A DNA stretch of 24,205 nucleotides from an uncultured Campylobacter sp. (GCF_905372745.1 NZ_CAJPQR010000034.1:1-24205), one strand, 5' to 3'; positions 9,143 through 17,086 are shown, counted from the first letter of the stretch. Translations and numbers: made by a program. Notes: a model not told the origin generated them from the sequence alone.

Positions 9143-9148
9143 TTTATA
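9143..9148 (-). promoter_or_regulatory. Candidate -10 box of the sapCDEF-like operon
   Basis: The minus strand reads ATTTTTTTAAGTATAAAAGG, a T-rich tract followed by TATAAA, about 50 bases before the TTG start of sapC. The resemblance to Campylobacter sigma-70 promoters is good, but the hexamer is imperfect. Confidence 0.45.
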
Positions 9149-9253
9149 CTTAAAAAAATATTAAAAAGTGCCAGAGTATTTAATTTTTTATTTTAAGATT
9201 TCGGCATTATTGGAATAGATATTGCTTATATTTCTACGACGAATAGTCTATTG

Positions 9254-9265
9254 CTATTATAATAG
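9254..9265 (+). promoter_or_regulatory. -10 region and 12-bp palindrome upstream of the 899-aa surface protein gene
   Basis: CTATTATAATAG is a perfect 12-bp palindrome that contains a TATAAT (9258-9263). It lies 84 bases before the ATG of the plus-strand surface protein gene, in the divergent space shared with the secretion operon. Further AATAG or CTATT half-sites occur at 9214, 9242, 9248 and 9283, which could be operator sites overlapping the promoter. The -10 assignment is moderate and the operator idea is inference. Confidence 0.45.
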
Positions 9266-9348
9266 TTGCATTGACTTTGCGTAATAGTCGATACATTTAT
9301 TCGTTAGACGTTAGCACTTAAGCTAAAATTCACTTTTAAGGAGCCGAC

Positions 9349-12048
9349 ATGGCAATTACGCAAGCACAAGTAGCCCAACTTTACGTGGCATTATTTAACA
9401 GAGCACCCGAAGGCGCTGGTCTTAGAGCATGGGTCGCCGCAGGCGCGAGCAAAACGCAGGCTCAGTTAGCAGACGATATGCTACGCTCTCCGGCCGTTCA
9501 GTCGTATTTTAACGGCAGCATCGATACTAACAGAGGTTACGTAGAAAATATCTACAAAAATATTCTGGGCAAAGACTACTCCCAAGATCCAAGCGGCATA
9601 GACGCGTGGGTGCGCCATCTAGAGGCCGGACACTCAAGAGGCGAGACGCTGGCTAAACTCTTTGAGGTAGCCGCATCGGCAGAGGCAAGAGCCGCAGATC
9701 CTACGGCGGCTAGGATATTTGAAAACAAATCGGCGATCGCCGCATACATGGCGCAAAAGATCGGAAACATCGATAGCGACGGCAACGGCGGCTATAACTA
9801 CGCTCCGTTTCAAGAAATCATCCGCACGACTAACGCTACGAATTTAGAAGAGCAAAAGGCTAGAGTAGACGCGCTAGCAAGCGCGGGCGTAAGCAAAACC
9901 CTAACCGAAGACGTCGATAATATAACCGGCACCACGGGCGACGACACTTTTACGGCGAAGTATTATCAAGGCAGCGGCGATAGAAAATCAACGCTTTCAC
10001 CTCTAGATAAAGTAGAGGCCGGAGCCGGCAAAGACACGCTAAATTTAACCGTGCTTAGAAACACGAACTCCACCGATCTAACCGAATCGGAGCTAACCAA
10101 CGCCCTAAAAGGCGTCAAGCAAATCGAAAATTTAAATATCGATTCGGAGGTTAAATTTAACGCAAGCGGCGTCAAATTTAACTACGGCCTTGAAAATTTA
10201 AGCATCTCTACTATCGACAAAGTTAAAATCACCGAGACTAACACCTCAAACAAAGTCAAGATAGACACCACTGGCGACGTAGAGCTAACCGCAGCGCAGG
10301 CGAAAGAAACGCAGATAATGTCGCAAGGAAACGTCGTACTAAACGCCGCCGAAGCTACTAAAGTAGACGTATCGGCAAACGGCACCGCAAACGTAAATGT
10401 CGCTAAAGCTCAAACCCTAAAACTCCAAGCAGGCGGGGCTACGACCGTAACCACGGGCGAAGCGATCAAAAAGGTAAATATCGACCTAAAGCGCGACTCA
10501 AACGCCCTAACCTACGCTAATACCAACGCTGCCGAGCTAACGCTGGCAAATTTAGCCCTAGCCTCAGACATCGTCGCGGCAAAAGCTAAAAAGATCGACG
10601 TAACGGACGTAAATTTTGGCTCAAACTCCATAAAAACCGACGAACAAGACGTGGATCTAACGATGTCTTACGCCCAAGACTCCGCTCACGCCACGGCCAA
10701 ACTCTCTTCAAGCGCGGCCGATAAGGTAAAAACGCTAAATTTACACGCCAAAGCAGGTAAAGAAGGCAGCCTAGACGTAGGCAACATCACGTCGCTAACC
10801 AAGGTCAAAGTAGACGGCGGCATGAGAAATTTAACCATGGATCTCTCCGCGCAAACGGCTCTTACGAATTTTGATTCAAGCGCTTTTGAGGGCGGATTTT
10901 CTAGCCTCAAGCTAAAAAACGTCGCAAACTCTACGGCTACTTTAGGCGGCGGAGACGATACGGTCGAGGTAGATAGCGTAGCAAACGTCCAGAGCATAAA
11001 CGGCGGCGCGGGTAACGACACTATAGCCGTAACCTCAGCCGTAGCAAAAGCGACCGTAAATAAACTAACGCTTACGAATTTTGAAAATTTAAAGATAACT
11101 AACGCGCTAGACGGAGCGGTCGATATGACTAAATGGGCAAACCTAAACTCCGTCGTCCTAGGAGGCGGCGCTAGCGCGGGAGCCCAGATCAAAAACCTAG
11201 CTAACGGCTCTACCGTAGCGGTAGATACCGTAGCCGTTACCGCAGACGTAGCGGTTCTAATCAAAGACGCGCAAAGCGGCGAAAGCGACGTATTAAATTT
11301 AGCGTTTAATCCAAAAGCGACGACTGCCGGACTAAACAATACGGGAAATTTCGTCCTAGACTACATAGAAACCGTAAATATAACCTCAAATCAAGATGCC
11401 GCCAAAACCGCTAGCGCGATAAACGTTATAAATTTAAAGGCTAGCGCGGCGGATAAGGCCAAACTAACGACGATAAACGTCAAAGGCGACGGCAACACCG
11501 AGCTAAAGATAAACGACCATCTAAAACTAAAAACCGTAGACGCAAGCGCGCTAAAGGGCAAATTTACCTTTGACTCCACGGGCAAGATGGACGCCGCAGG
11601 CACGATAAAAGGCGGCCTAGCCGACGATAAGATCACATTTGACGCGCTAAGCGGCACTAGCGTAACGGGAGGTGCGGGCAACGACACGTTTAACGTAAAC
11701 AAGCTAGGTACCGGCGCGGGAACATTCGGCGCGGATCGTCTAAGCTCGGTTACTGATTTTTCTAGAGGCGACAAGCTACATCTAGGAAATACCGTAGCCA
11801 ACAAAAACTCTATCCACAAATACGAGGCCGACGGCTCGCTAGATTTTGCCAACAACCTAGCAAGAGCGCTAGCCGCGGCTAAAGACCACGAGTCAAAGAC
11901 CGCATATTTCACGTATCAGTCAAACACGTATCTTGTCTCTTCAGACGCTAACGACGGCGTAACGGCGGACGACTACGTGACTAAGCTATCCGGAGTCCAA
12001 GACCTAAGCGCGGCCAAAACGGACGCAGACGGAAACGTAATACTATAA
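9349..12048 (+). CDS. RTX/DUF4214 surface-layer-like protein, 899 aa
   Basis: Predicted type I-secreted surface protein. It begins with the shared DUF4214 domain (MAITQAQVAQLYVALFNRAP, about 5-120). RTX-type calcium-binding motifs include GTTGDDTF near 194, GAGKDTLNL near 225, LGGGDDTVEV and GGAGNDTIAV in the centre and GGAGNDTF near 774. The C-terminal region (DFSRGDKLHL, SLDFANNLARAL, AYFTYQSNTYLV, then KLSGV) matches the other paralogues and is the likely secretion signal. No cysteine and no signal peptide are present. The body aligns along its whole length with the downstream 946-aa protein, so the two are a tandem duplication that has diverged. Unlike the other two, this gene is fairly GC-rich throughout. 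Its ribosome-binding site is TTAAGGAG. Confidence 0.9.
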   Translation: MAITQAQVAQLYVALFNRAPEGAGLRAWVAAGASKTQAQLADDMLRSPAVQSYFNGSIDTNRGYVENIYKNILGKDYSQDPSGIDAWVRHLEAGHSRGETLAKLFEVAASAEARAADPTAARIFENKSAIAAYMAQKIGNIDSDGNGGYNYAPFQEIIRTTNATNLEEQKARVDALASAGVSKTLTEDVDNITGTTGDDTFTAKYYQGSGDRKSTLSPLDKVEAGAGKDTLNLTVLRNTNSTDLTESELTNALKGVKQIENLNIDSEVKFNASGVKFNYGLENLSISTIDKVKITETNTSNKVKIDTTGDVELTAAQAKETQIMSQGNVVLNAAEATKVDVSANGTANVNVAKAQTLKLQAGGATTVTTGEAIKKVNIDLKRDSNALTYANTNAAELTLANLALASDIVAAKAKKIDVTDVNFGSNSIKTDEQDVDLTMSYAQDSAHATAKLSSSAADKVKTLNLHAKAGKEGSLDVGNITSLTKVKVDGGMRNLTMDLSAQTALTNFDSSAFEGGFSSLKLKNVANSTATLGGGDDTVEVDSVANVQSINGGAGNDTIAVTSAVAKATVNKLTLTNFENLKITNALDGAVDMTKWANLNSVVLGGGASAGAQIKNLANGSTVAVDTVAVTADVAVLIKDAQSGESDVLNLAFNPKATTAGLNNTGNFVLDYIETVNITSNQDAAKTASAINVINLKASAADKAKLTTINVKGDGNTELKINDHLKLKTVDASALKGKFTFDSTGKMDAAGTIKGGLADDKITFDALSGTSVTGGAGNDTFNVNKLGTGAGTFGADRLSSVTDFSRGDKLHLGNTVANKNSIHKYEADGSLDFANNLARALAAAKDHESKTAYFTYQSNTYLVSSDANDGVTADDYVTKLSGVQDLSAAKTDADGNVIL

Positions 12049-12085
12049 TTTTATATATTACGCTCATTTTATTCTTTCTTTTCTT

Positions 12086-12117
12086 GCGGCGGGCGGGCTA
12101 GAGGCTCTGCTCGCCGC
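12086..12117 (+). terminator. Weak hairpin between the two plus-strand surface protein genes
   Basis: GCGGCGGGC pairs with GCTCGCCGC (9 pairs including one G-T) around a 14-base loop, 38 bases after the 899-aa gene. It is GC-rich but has no immediate T-run, so termination would be partial at best and some read-through into the next gene is likely. Confidence 0.35.
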
Positions 12118-12168
12118 GCTAAATTCGTGCTTTTTGCGCTCGTTATCCGATAATCAAAAATTTAATGT

Positions 12169-12174
12169 TATAAT
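12169..12174 (+). promoter_or_regulatory. -10 box of the 946-aa surface protein gene
   Basis: A perfect TATAAT lies 45 bases before the ATG, preceded by AT-rich AATCAAAAATTTAATGT. The predicted leader is about 38 nt. It gives this paralogue a promoter of its own. Confidence 0.6.
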
Positions 12175-12219
12175 CGTCCCGGTATTAACCGAATTCAACT
12201 TACCTTAAAGGAGGCCTTT

Positions 12220-15060
12220 ATGGCAGTAACAAAAGCACAAGTCGCCCAACTATACGTGGCATTATTTAACAGAGCGCCCGAAGGCGCGGGTCTAAACGCG
12301 TGGTTTGCGGCAGGCGCGACCAAAACGCAGGCTCAACTAGCAGACGATATGCTCCGCTCTCCGGCGGTTCAGTCGTACTTTAACGGCAGGATAGACACCG
12401 ACAGAGGCTTTGTGTCAAACATCTATAAAAATTTCCTCGGTAAAGACTATGCCGACGATCCAGCAGGCATCGAGTCATGGGTACGCCACCTAGAAGCCGG
12501 ACACTCAAGAGGCGAAACCCTAGTTAAACTTTTTGAAGTAGCGCAAACTCCTGAGGCCATAGCGGCGGCTCCGGTTGCTGCGGCGATCTTTAGAAACAAA
12601 ACCGAAGTTTCCGCATATATGGCCGAAAAGATAGCAGACATCGCCCAAAGAGACGACGGCACCTACGACTACGAGCCATTTCAAGCTATAATCAGGGGCA
12701 CGACTGATACAAATTTAGAAGAGCAAAAAGCAAAAGTCGACCAACTAGCTAGCGGACAAACTCCTAGCACCAATAAAAATTTAACCGCAGAAACGGATAA
12801 TATCGTAGGTACCGACGGCGACGATACGTTTAACGGCGTTTACTACGTAGGCGACGGCGCAAAAACATCGACGTTGTCATCTCTAGACACGCTTGACGCT
12901 AAAGGCGGTAAAGATACTCTAAATTTAACCGTACAAAAAAACGGCGCAGTCACCACCTTCGCTATGAACGATATAGATACTGCTATGAGAGGCGTGAGCA
13001 ATATCGAAAATTTAAACATCAGATCAGAGGTCGCCTTTACTGCAAACCCATTTACCGTAAACAAAGGTCTAGACAACCTGAACATCCAAACCATCGGCGA
13101 AGTAAAAATAGAAGGTAGCTCAGCAGACACAAGCGGAACCGATACAAAAGAAAAAATTTCTATTGATACTACCGGTCCATTAAAGTTGGTAGCCGGCGAA
13201 GTAACAAAAGAAATAATAGCAAAATCAACAACGGGTTCAGTAATCGTAAATGCAGCCAAACTGGAAGGTAAGGTGTCTATCGATGCAGGCGCTACAACAG
13301 GCGTTGAAACAAAACTAACGGCAGCGAAAGTGCAAGAAGTCGCAATAAAAGCCAAAGGCGACACAACTATAGATACGGCAAAAGCTACCAAGGTAACCGT
13401 AAATCTAAACGATAAAGCCAATACACTTACCATTGCGACGTCGCATCCGTTGGCAGAAGCTACAGAGATAACACTATCTAGCCTAAAGCTAGCAGCCGCT
13501 ACGGCCGTAGCTAAAGCCACTAAGATAAGCGTAACAGATGTTGATTTTGCCACATTTAATATCTCTACCGATGTAGAAAACGTTGATTTTAGTATGAACT
13601 ATAAATTTAAAGAAGGTAGTACCGATGATCAATTAACAGCAGCTCTAGAGGCAGCTAACGCAAAAAATCTAACGCTACACGCAAAAGCCGATAAAAAAGC
13701 ATTCTTTACTTATGGCGGCGCGAACAATAAGCTAGTAAAAGCAGTCATCGACGGAGATGCTAAAAATTTAACTCTTGATCTAAGCACTCAAACCGCTCTT
13801 AAAGATATAGACGCTAGCGCATTTACGGGAAATTTCGCTAAATTTACCTTAAATAACGTAGAAAACTCAACCGTAAAACTAGGTAGCGGCGACGACGTAG
13901 TCGCTCTAACGGCTACCGCCAACAAACAAACCATCGACGGCGGAGCCGGAACAGACTTGGTATCGGTAACTTCAAATACAGCAAAAGACGGCGCAGGCGA
14001 TAAAGTGACATTTAACAACTTTGAAGGATTGAAGATATCCAATACGTTAGCTCACGACATAGATATGTCTAAATGGAGCGGCTTTACCAACATCACTCTA
14101 GCAGACGGCTCAGATTCTCAATCTATAACAAAACTAGCCAATAACTCTACCATAACTCTAGAGAAGGTGGCTCTAGCTTCAACCAAGAATCTAACTCTAG
14201 GCATAAAAGATGCAGACACGGGCACAGACGATACGGTAAATTTGGTTCTAGACCCTAAAGACAATACTACCGCCGGTATAGCAAATGCAGGAAATATTAT
14301 CGTAAAAAACATAGAAACGGTAAATATTACCTCAAAAACAAATGAAGCTAAAACGTCCGGGCTAACAAATAAAATCATTCTAGAAACCGGTGCTGCGGCA
14401 GCAGATGCTCTAAAAACTATAACCGTAAAGGGCGATGCGGATACCGTACTAACCCTAGACGCTACGGCTACGAAAGTAAAAACCGTTGACGCAAGCACGC
14501 TAGAGGGTAAATTTACGTTTGACGGTACGGCTCATCTAGCAGATAAAGCCGTTATCAAAGGCGGAGCAAAAGACGATACGATAACCTTCGGTGGCAAATC
14601 AGGCGCAACCGTAACGGGCGGAGCGGGCAATGATACGTTCAAAATAGGCTCATTAGATCCAGCCAATCCAGCAACTGCTGTCGCAGCCTTTGCGGCGTCA
14701 AAAGTAGCGACTATAAAGGACTTCTCTGCAGGCGACAAACTGCATCTAGGCGCAAATGCCGGAACTCTACCGACCAACATCGTAAAATACGAAACTTCAG
14801 GCTCGCTAGACTTTGCAAACAACCTATCTAGAGCTCTAGACGCGGCAGGCGGAGCAGACAAACTAGCCTACTTTACCTACACCGATCCGGACAGCAACTC
14901 GACCGACACGTACCTCGTAAGGCCAGATGGTAATCCTGGAATAACTGGAGGCGACTACGTAGTAAAACTAGCCGGTACCGTAAATCTAGACAATGCCAGA
15001 ATTTCCAATGTAGATACAGGCTTGCCTTTAGGGGTTGATACTCTCCAGATAACCCTCTAA
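12220..15060 (+). CDS. RTX/DUF4214 surface-layer-like protein, 946 aa
   Basis: Predicted type I-secreted surface protein, closest in the window to the 899-aa protein just upstream. It has the shared DUF4214 start (MAVTKAQVAQLYVALFNRAP), RTX-type motifs (GTDGDDTF near 198, LGSGDDVVAL mid-protein, GGAGNDTF near 800) and the conserved C-terminal block (DFSAGDKLHLG, SLDFANNLSRAL, LAYFTYTD, DYVVKLAG) followed by a slightly longer tail. It has no cysteine and no signal peptide. The 5' quarter is GC-rich and similar to the neighbour at the DNA level. The middle, about 13120-13660, drops to roughly 40% GC with different codon choice, suggesting a mosaic. The ribosome-binding site AAAGGAGG is the strongest in the island, and a strong terminator follows the gene. 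Confidence 0.9.
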   Translation: MAVTKAQVAQLYVALFNRAPEGAGLNAWFAAGATKTQAQLADDMLRSPAVQSYFNGRIDTDRGFVSNIYKNFLGKDYADDPAGIESWVRHLEAGHSRGETLVKLFEVAQTPEAIAAAPVAAAIFRNKTEVSAYMAEKIADIAQRDDGTYDYEPFQAIIRGTTDTNLEEQKAKVDQLASGQTPSTNKNLTAETDNIVGTDGDDTFNGVYYVGDGAKTSTLSSLDTLDAKGGKDTLNLTVQKNGAVTTFAMNDIDTAMRGVSNIENLNIRSEVAFTANPFTVNKGLDNLNIQTIGEVKIEGSSADTSGTDTKEKISIDTTGPLKLVAGEVTKEIIAKSTTGSVIVNAAKLEGKVSIDAGATTGVETKLTAAKVQEVAIKAKGDTTIDTAKATKVTVNLNDKANTLTIATSHPLAEATEITLSSLKLAAATAVAKATKISVTDVDFATFNISTDVENVDFSMNYKFKEGSTDDQLTAALEAANAKNLTLHAKADKKAFFTYGGANNKLVKAVIDGDAKNLTLDLSTQTALKDIDASAFTGNFAKFTLNNVENSTVKLGSGDDVVALTATANKQTIDGGAGTDLVSVTSNTAKDGAGDKVTFNNFEGLKISNTLAHDIDMSKWSGFTNITLADGSDSQSITKLANNSTITLEKVALASTKNLTLGIKDADTGTDDTVNLVLDPKDNTTAGIANAGNIIVKNIETVNITSKTNEAKTSGLTNKIILETGAAAADALKTITVKGDADTVLTLDATATKVKTVDASTLEGKFTFDGTAHLADKAVIKGGAKDDTITFGGKSGATVTGGAGNDTFKIGSLDPANPATAVAAFAASKVATIKDFSAGDKLHLGANAGTLPTNIVKYETSGSLDFANNLSRALDAAGGADKLAYFTYTDPDSNSTDTYLVRPDGNPGITGGDYVVKLAGTVNLDNARISNVDTGLPLGVDTLQITL

Positions 15061-15067
15061 TCTCCGC

Positions 15068-15095
15068 GATAAACCCCGACCTTTCGGGGTTTATC
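15068..15095 (+). terminator. Rho-independent terminator ending the surface-protein island
   Basis: A perfect 12-bp stem (GATAAACCCCGA / TCGGGGTTTATC) with a 4-base loop is followed directly by TTTTTATTTT. It starts 8 bases after the stop codon of the 946-aa gene and is the best intrinsic terminator in the window. Confidence 0.93.
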
Positions 15096-15251
15096 TTTTT
15101 ATTTTCTAAATTCTATTTAAACTTCTCTTTCGCGCAAAATTTGCCTTGATTTAATTTAACCCAAAGCTCAAATTTATCCGCTCCAAATTTCGCCGCTACG
15201 GGTAAAGCCGCGCGCAAAAAGATAAATCAGGAAGATTTTCGTATTTTTTAG

Positions 15252-15257
15252 TATAAT
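15252..15257 (+). promoter_or_regulatory. -10 box upstream of the SbmA-like gene
   Basis: GTATTTTTTAGTATAAT is a T-rich tract followed by a perfect TATAAT on the plus strand. A transcript from here would begin near 15264, immediately before the 15268-15298 hairpin, and would have a long leader if it reads into the SbmA-like gene. It may instead drive a separate small RNA. Confidence 0.55.
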
Positions 15258-15267
15258 TGCCCCGAGG

Positions 15268-15298
15268 TTAAGCCGAGGGGTCGTAGCCTCAGGCTTAA
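15268..15298 (+). ncRNA. Hairpin leader or small-RNA candidate
   Basis: TTAAGCC-GAGG pairs with CCTC-A-GGCTTAA: 11 base pairs with one bulged A and an 8-base loop (GGTCGTAG). It would lie within the first nucleotides of a transcript from the TATAAT at 15252. I do not recognise it as a known riboswitch or RNA family; the structure and its placement are all that supports it. Confidence 0.25.
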
Positions 15299-15486
15299 AT
15301 TTGCCCCAAAACACAGACAAATTGAATGCTTCATAAATCGCGGTTGCGGCTATACTACTTTGTATTTTTGCAGTCAAGGCCTACTAGCCAAGACCCGCCT
15401 AGAGCGATCGCGGCGGACTAAGATTTTGCCCTTCGGCGAGTAAATTTATACTTTTTTAGCAAATCTCAAATTTAAAAGGCAGATCG

Positions 15487-16560
15487 ATGTTTTCGTCGTT
15501 TTTCGCGAGCAAAAAATGGGCTGCGTGGGCGCATCTGGGAGCGATCTTGATACTGGCTTGCACATACGCGCAAGTACAGCTAACGGTCGCGATAAATGAA
15601 TGGTACAAGGACTTCTACGATATTTTGCAAGACGTCAAAAACCACACGGTAGACGACTTTTGGACGGCGATTAAGATTTTTGCCGCGCTAGCGTTTCCTT
15701 TCGTGCTACTGGGTACGGCGATATCGTATTTTACACGCGTTTGGACGTTTAGGTGGCGAGAGGCTATGACCTTTAGCTACATCGCCTACTGGAAAAAGAC
15801 GCCGTGCGATGTCGAGGGCAGCTCGCAGCGTATCCAGGAGGACATCTACCGCTTCGCCAAGATAGTAGAGGACTTAGGCGTTACGGTAGTAGATGCGGTC
15901 ATGACGCTAGCAGCTTTCGTGCCTATACTCTGGGTTCTTAGCGCTCAGGTAAAAGTGCCCTTTATGGAGGGCGTCGCGGGTTCGCTCGTGTGGATCGCGG
16001 TAGCTACCAGCGCCGGAGGCCTAGTCGTCTCGTGGTTTGTAGGCATCAAGCTACCAGGCCTTGAGTACAACAACCAAAAAGTCGAAGCCGCATTTAGAAA
16101 AGAGCTCGTCTACGCCGAGGACGACAAGCAAAACTACGGCGATACGCGCAAGCTAGAAGAGCTTTTTAAAAAGATAAAATTTAACTTCGGCAGGCTCTTT
16201 TTGCACTATGGATATTTCGACGTTTGGAAATACTTTTTCTCGCAAAGTATGATCATCGTTCCGCTCATAGCCCTAGGCCCTAGCGTGCTAACGGGCGCGA
16301 TAACGCTAGGCGTGATGATGCAAGTCGTAAATGCCTTTTCCCAGGTGCGCGAGAGTTTGTCGATATTTATAAGAAACTGGACGACCATCACCGAGCTACG
16401 CTCCATCCACAAGCGCTTGAAAGAATTTGAAACAAATATCGGCTACAAAGGCACGAAAAACGAGAACAACAAGGGACTAGGGCTTGATATTTTCGCCTAC
16501 TGGTCGATCACGGCGAGCGCGTTTGCGATATATTTAGCGCTAGTAGAGTTTAGCGCCTAG
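15487..16560 (+). CDS. sbmA: SbmA/BacA-like peptide transporter, short N-terminus
   Basis: Inner-membrane protein of the SbmA/BacA family, whose members import peptides (microcins, proline-rich antimicrobial peptides) and related compounds using the proton gradient. Conserved family blocks are visible: VAINEWYKDFYDILQ (about 35-50), WRWRE-type FRWREAMTFSYIAYW, EGSSQRIQEDIYRFA, VGIKLPGLEYNNQKVEAAFRKELVYAEDD (given here as family landmarks around 180-220), and LGVMMQVVNAFSQVR with WTTITELRSIHKRL near the end. E. coli SbmA is about 406 aa and begins with a further roughly 80 residues that are absent here; in exchange there is a short extra hydrophobic C-terminal segment. The ATG has an AAAAGG ribosome-binding site and no better upstream start was seen. 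It is transcribed alone. Confidence 0.85.
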   Translation: MFSSFFASKKWAAWAHLGAILILACTYAQVQLTVAINEWYKDFYDILQDVKNHTVDDFWTAIKIFAALAFPFVLLGTAISYFTRVWTFRWREAMTFSYIAYWKKTPCDVEGSSQRIQEDIYRFAKIVEDLGVTVVDAVMTLAAFVPILWVLSAQVKVPFMEGVAGSLVWIAVATSAGGLVVSWFVGIKLPGLEYNNQKVEAAFRKELVYAEDDKQNYGDTRKLEELFKKIKFNFGRLFLHYGYFDVWKYFFSQSMIIVPLIALGPSVLTGAITLGVMMQVVNAFSQVRESLSIFIRNWTTITELRSIHKRLKEFETNIGYKGTKNENNKGLGLDIFAYWSITASAFAIYLALVEFSA

Positions 16561-17086
16561 CAGCGACGTTTTGCGATGCGTAAAACATAAATTTACGCGA
16601 GCAAATTTAACTACGCCGGGCTTGCTTATCCGCAAGGTTATCTACGGCGGCAATTTTGGCGTAAATTTCGTTTTAACCAGATGCGAGGTTTAGATATCTC
16701 GGACGCTAAATTTACCCGCGTCGGTAAGGCCGAACATATAAATTTAGCGCGCAAAATTAGTAAATTTATCGCGCTTGATTAATCCAGCTTTTTGCCTTTG
16801 CCGCTTTTTTACAGACGGATTTTCATCTAGCCTGCGCGCCTTTGTCTTAAATTTACGCGCAAAGACGGCGCGCTTGCCAAAACGCTTGCAAACTAAACGC
16901 CTAGGACGCTTAAAATTTGGACGCAAATTTATCGGCGCAGAAGTTTTATAAATTTAGCAGGCAAACCCGCCGTCCAATCCAACCTTTTCATCGTTACGCC
17001 TATTTTAAGCTAAATTTAAACGCCTATTTACGAATTTATAGCAGTTTAAATATATAATTACCCCAAAATTTATAAAAGGAATAAAA
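16561..17086. other. 526-bp AAATTT-rich intergenic region
   Basis: No gene is supported here; the short minus-strand frame at 16744-16926 is basic, low in complexity and lacks a convincing ribosome-binding site. By hand count AAATTT occurs 12 times, far above what base composition predicts. A 7-bp inverted repeat (GCGTAAA / TTTACGC, 16578-16598) lies 17 bases after the SbmA-like stop codon and could be a weak terminator. The right end carries the promoter of the M48 protease gene. Confidence 0.6.
17053..17058 (+). promoter_or_regulatory. -10 box of the M48 protease gene
   Basis: TATAAT within TTTAAATATATAATTACCCC, 28 bases before the ATG. Spacing gives a leader of about 20 nt, just enough for the AAAAGGAA ribosome-binding site. 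Confidence 0.55.

Larger units (their letters stand above)
15061..15486. other. 426-bp intergenic region before the SbmA-like gene
   Basis: It holds the island terminator, a T-rich tract with TATAAT at 15252-15257 on the plus strand, and an 11-bp stem hairpin with one bulge at 15268-15298 just downstream of that box. Two further TATACT sequences follow at 15351 and 15447. The long untranslated stretch between the first promoter and the SbmA-like start (about 220 nt) contains no convincing small gene and nothing resembling a tRNA. The short minus-strand reading frame across it looks accidental. Confidence 0.6.

Noticed and set aside
9155..9180. Sigma-54-like GGCAC in the divergent region
   Set aside because: Minus-strand CTGGCAC is followed by TTTTTAATAT rather than the required TTGC element.
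10686..11339. 217-aa minus-strand frame inside the 899-aa surface gene
   Set aside because: It is an antisense shadow: no ribosome-binding site noticed, composition mirrors the sense gene, and similar frames occur opposite the 946-aa gene.
12843..13553. 236-aa minus-strand frame inside the 946-aa surface gene
   Set aside because: Same explanation as the other antisense frames; no domain or motif recognised.
15174..15377. 67-aa minus-strand frame before the SbmA-like gene
   Set aside because: It overlaps a plus-strand promoter and hairpin and has no family resemblance.
16744..16926. 60-aa basic minus-strand frame
   Set aside because: It is Arg/Lys-rich because of AAATTT and GCGC repeats, and lacks a convincing ribosome-binding site.
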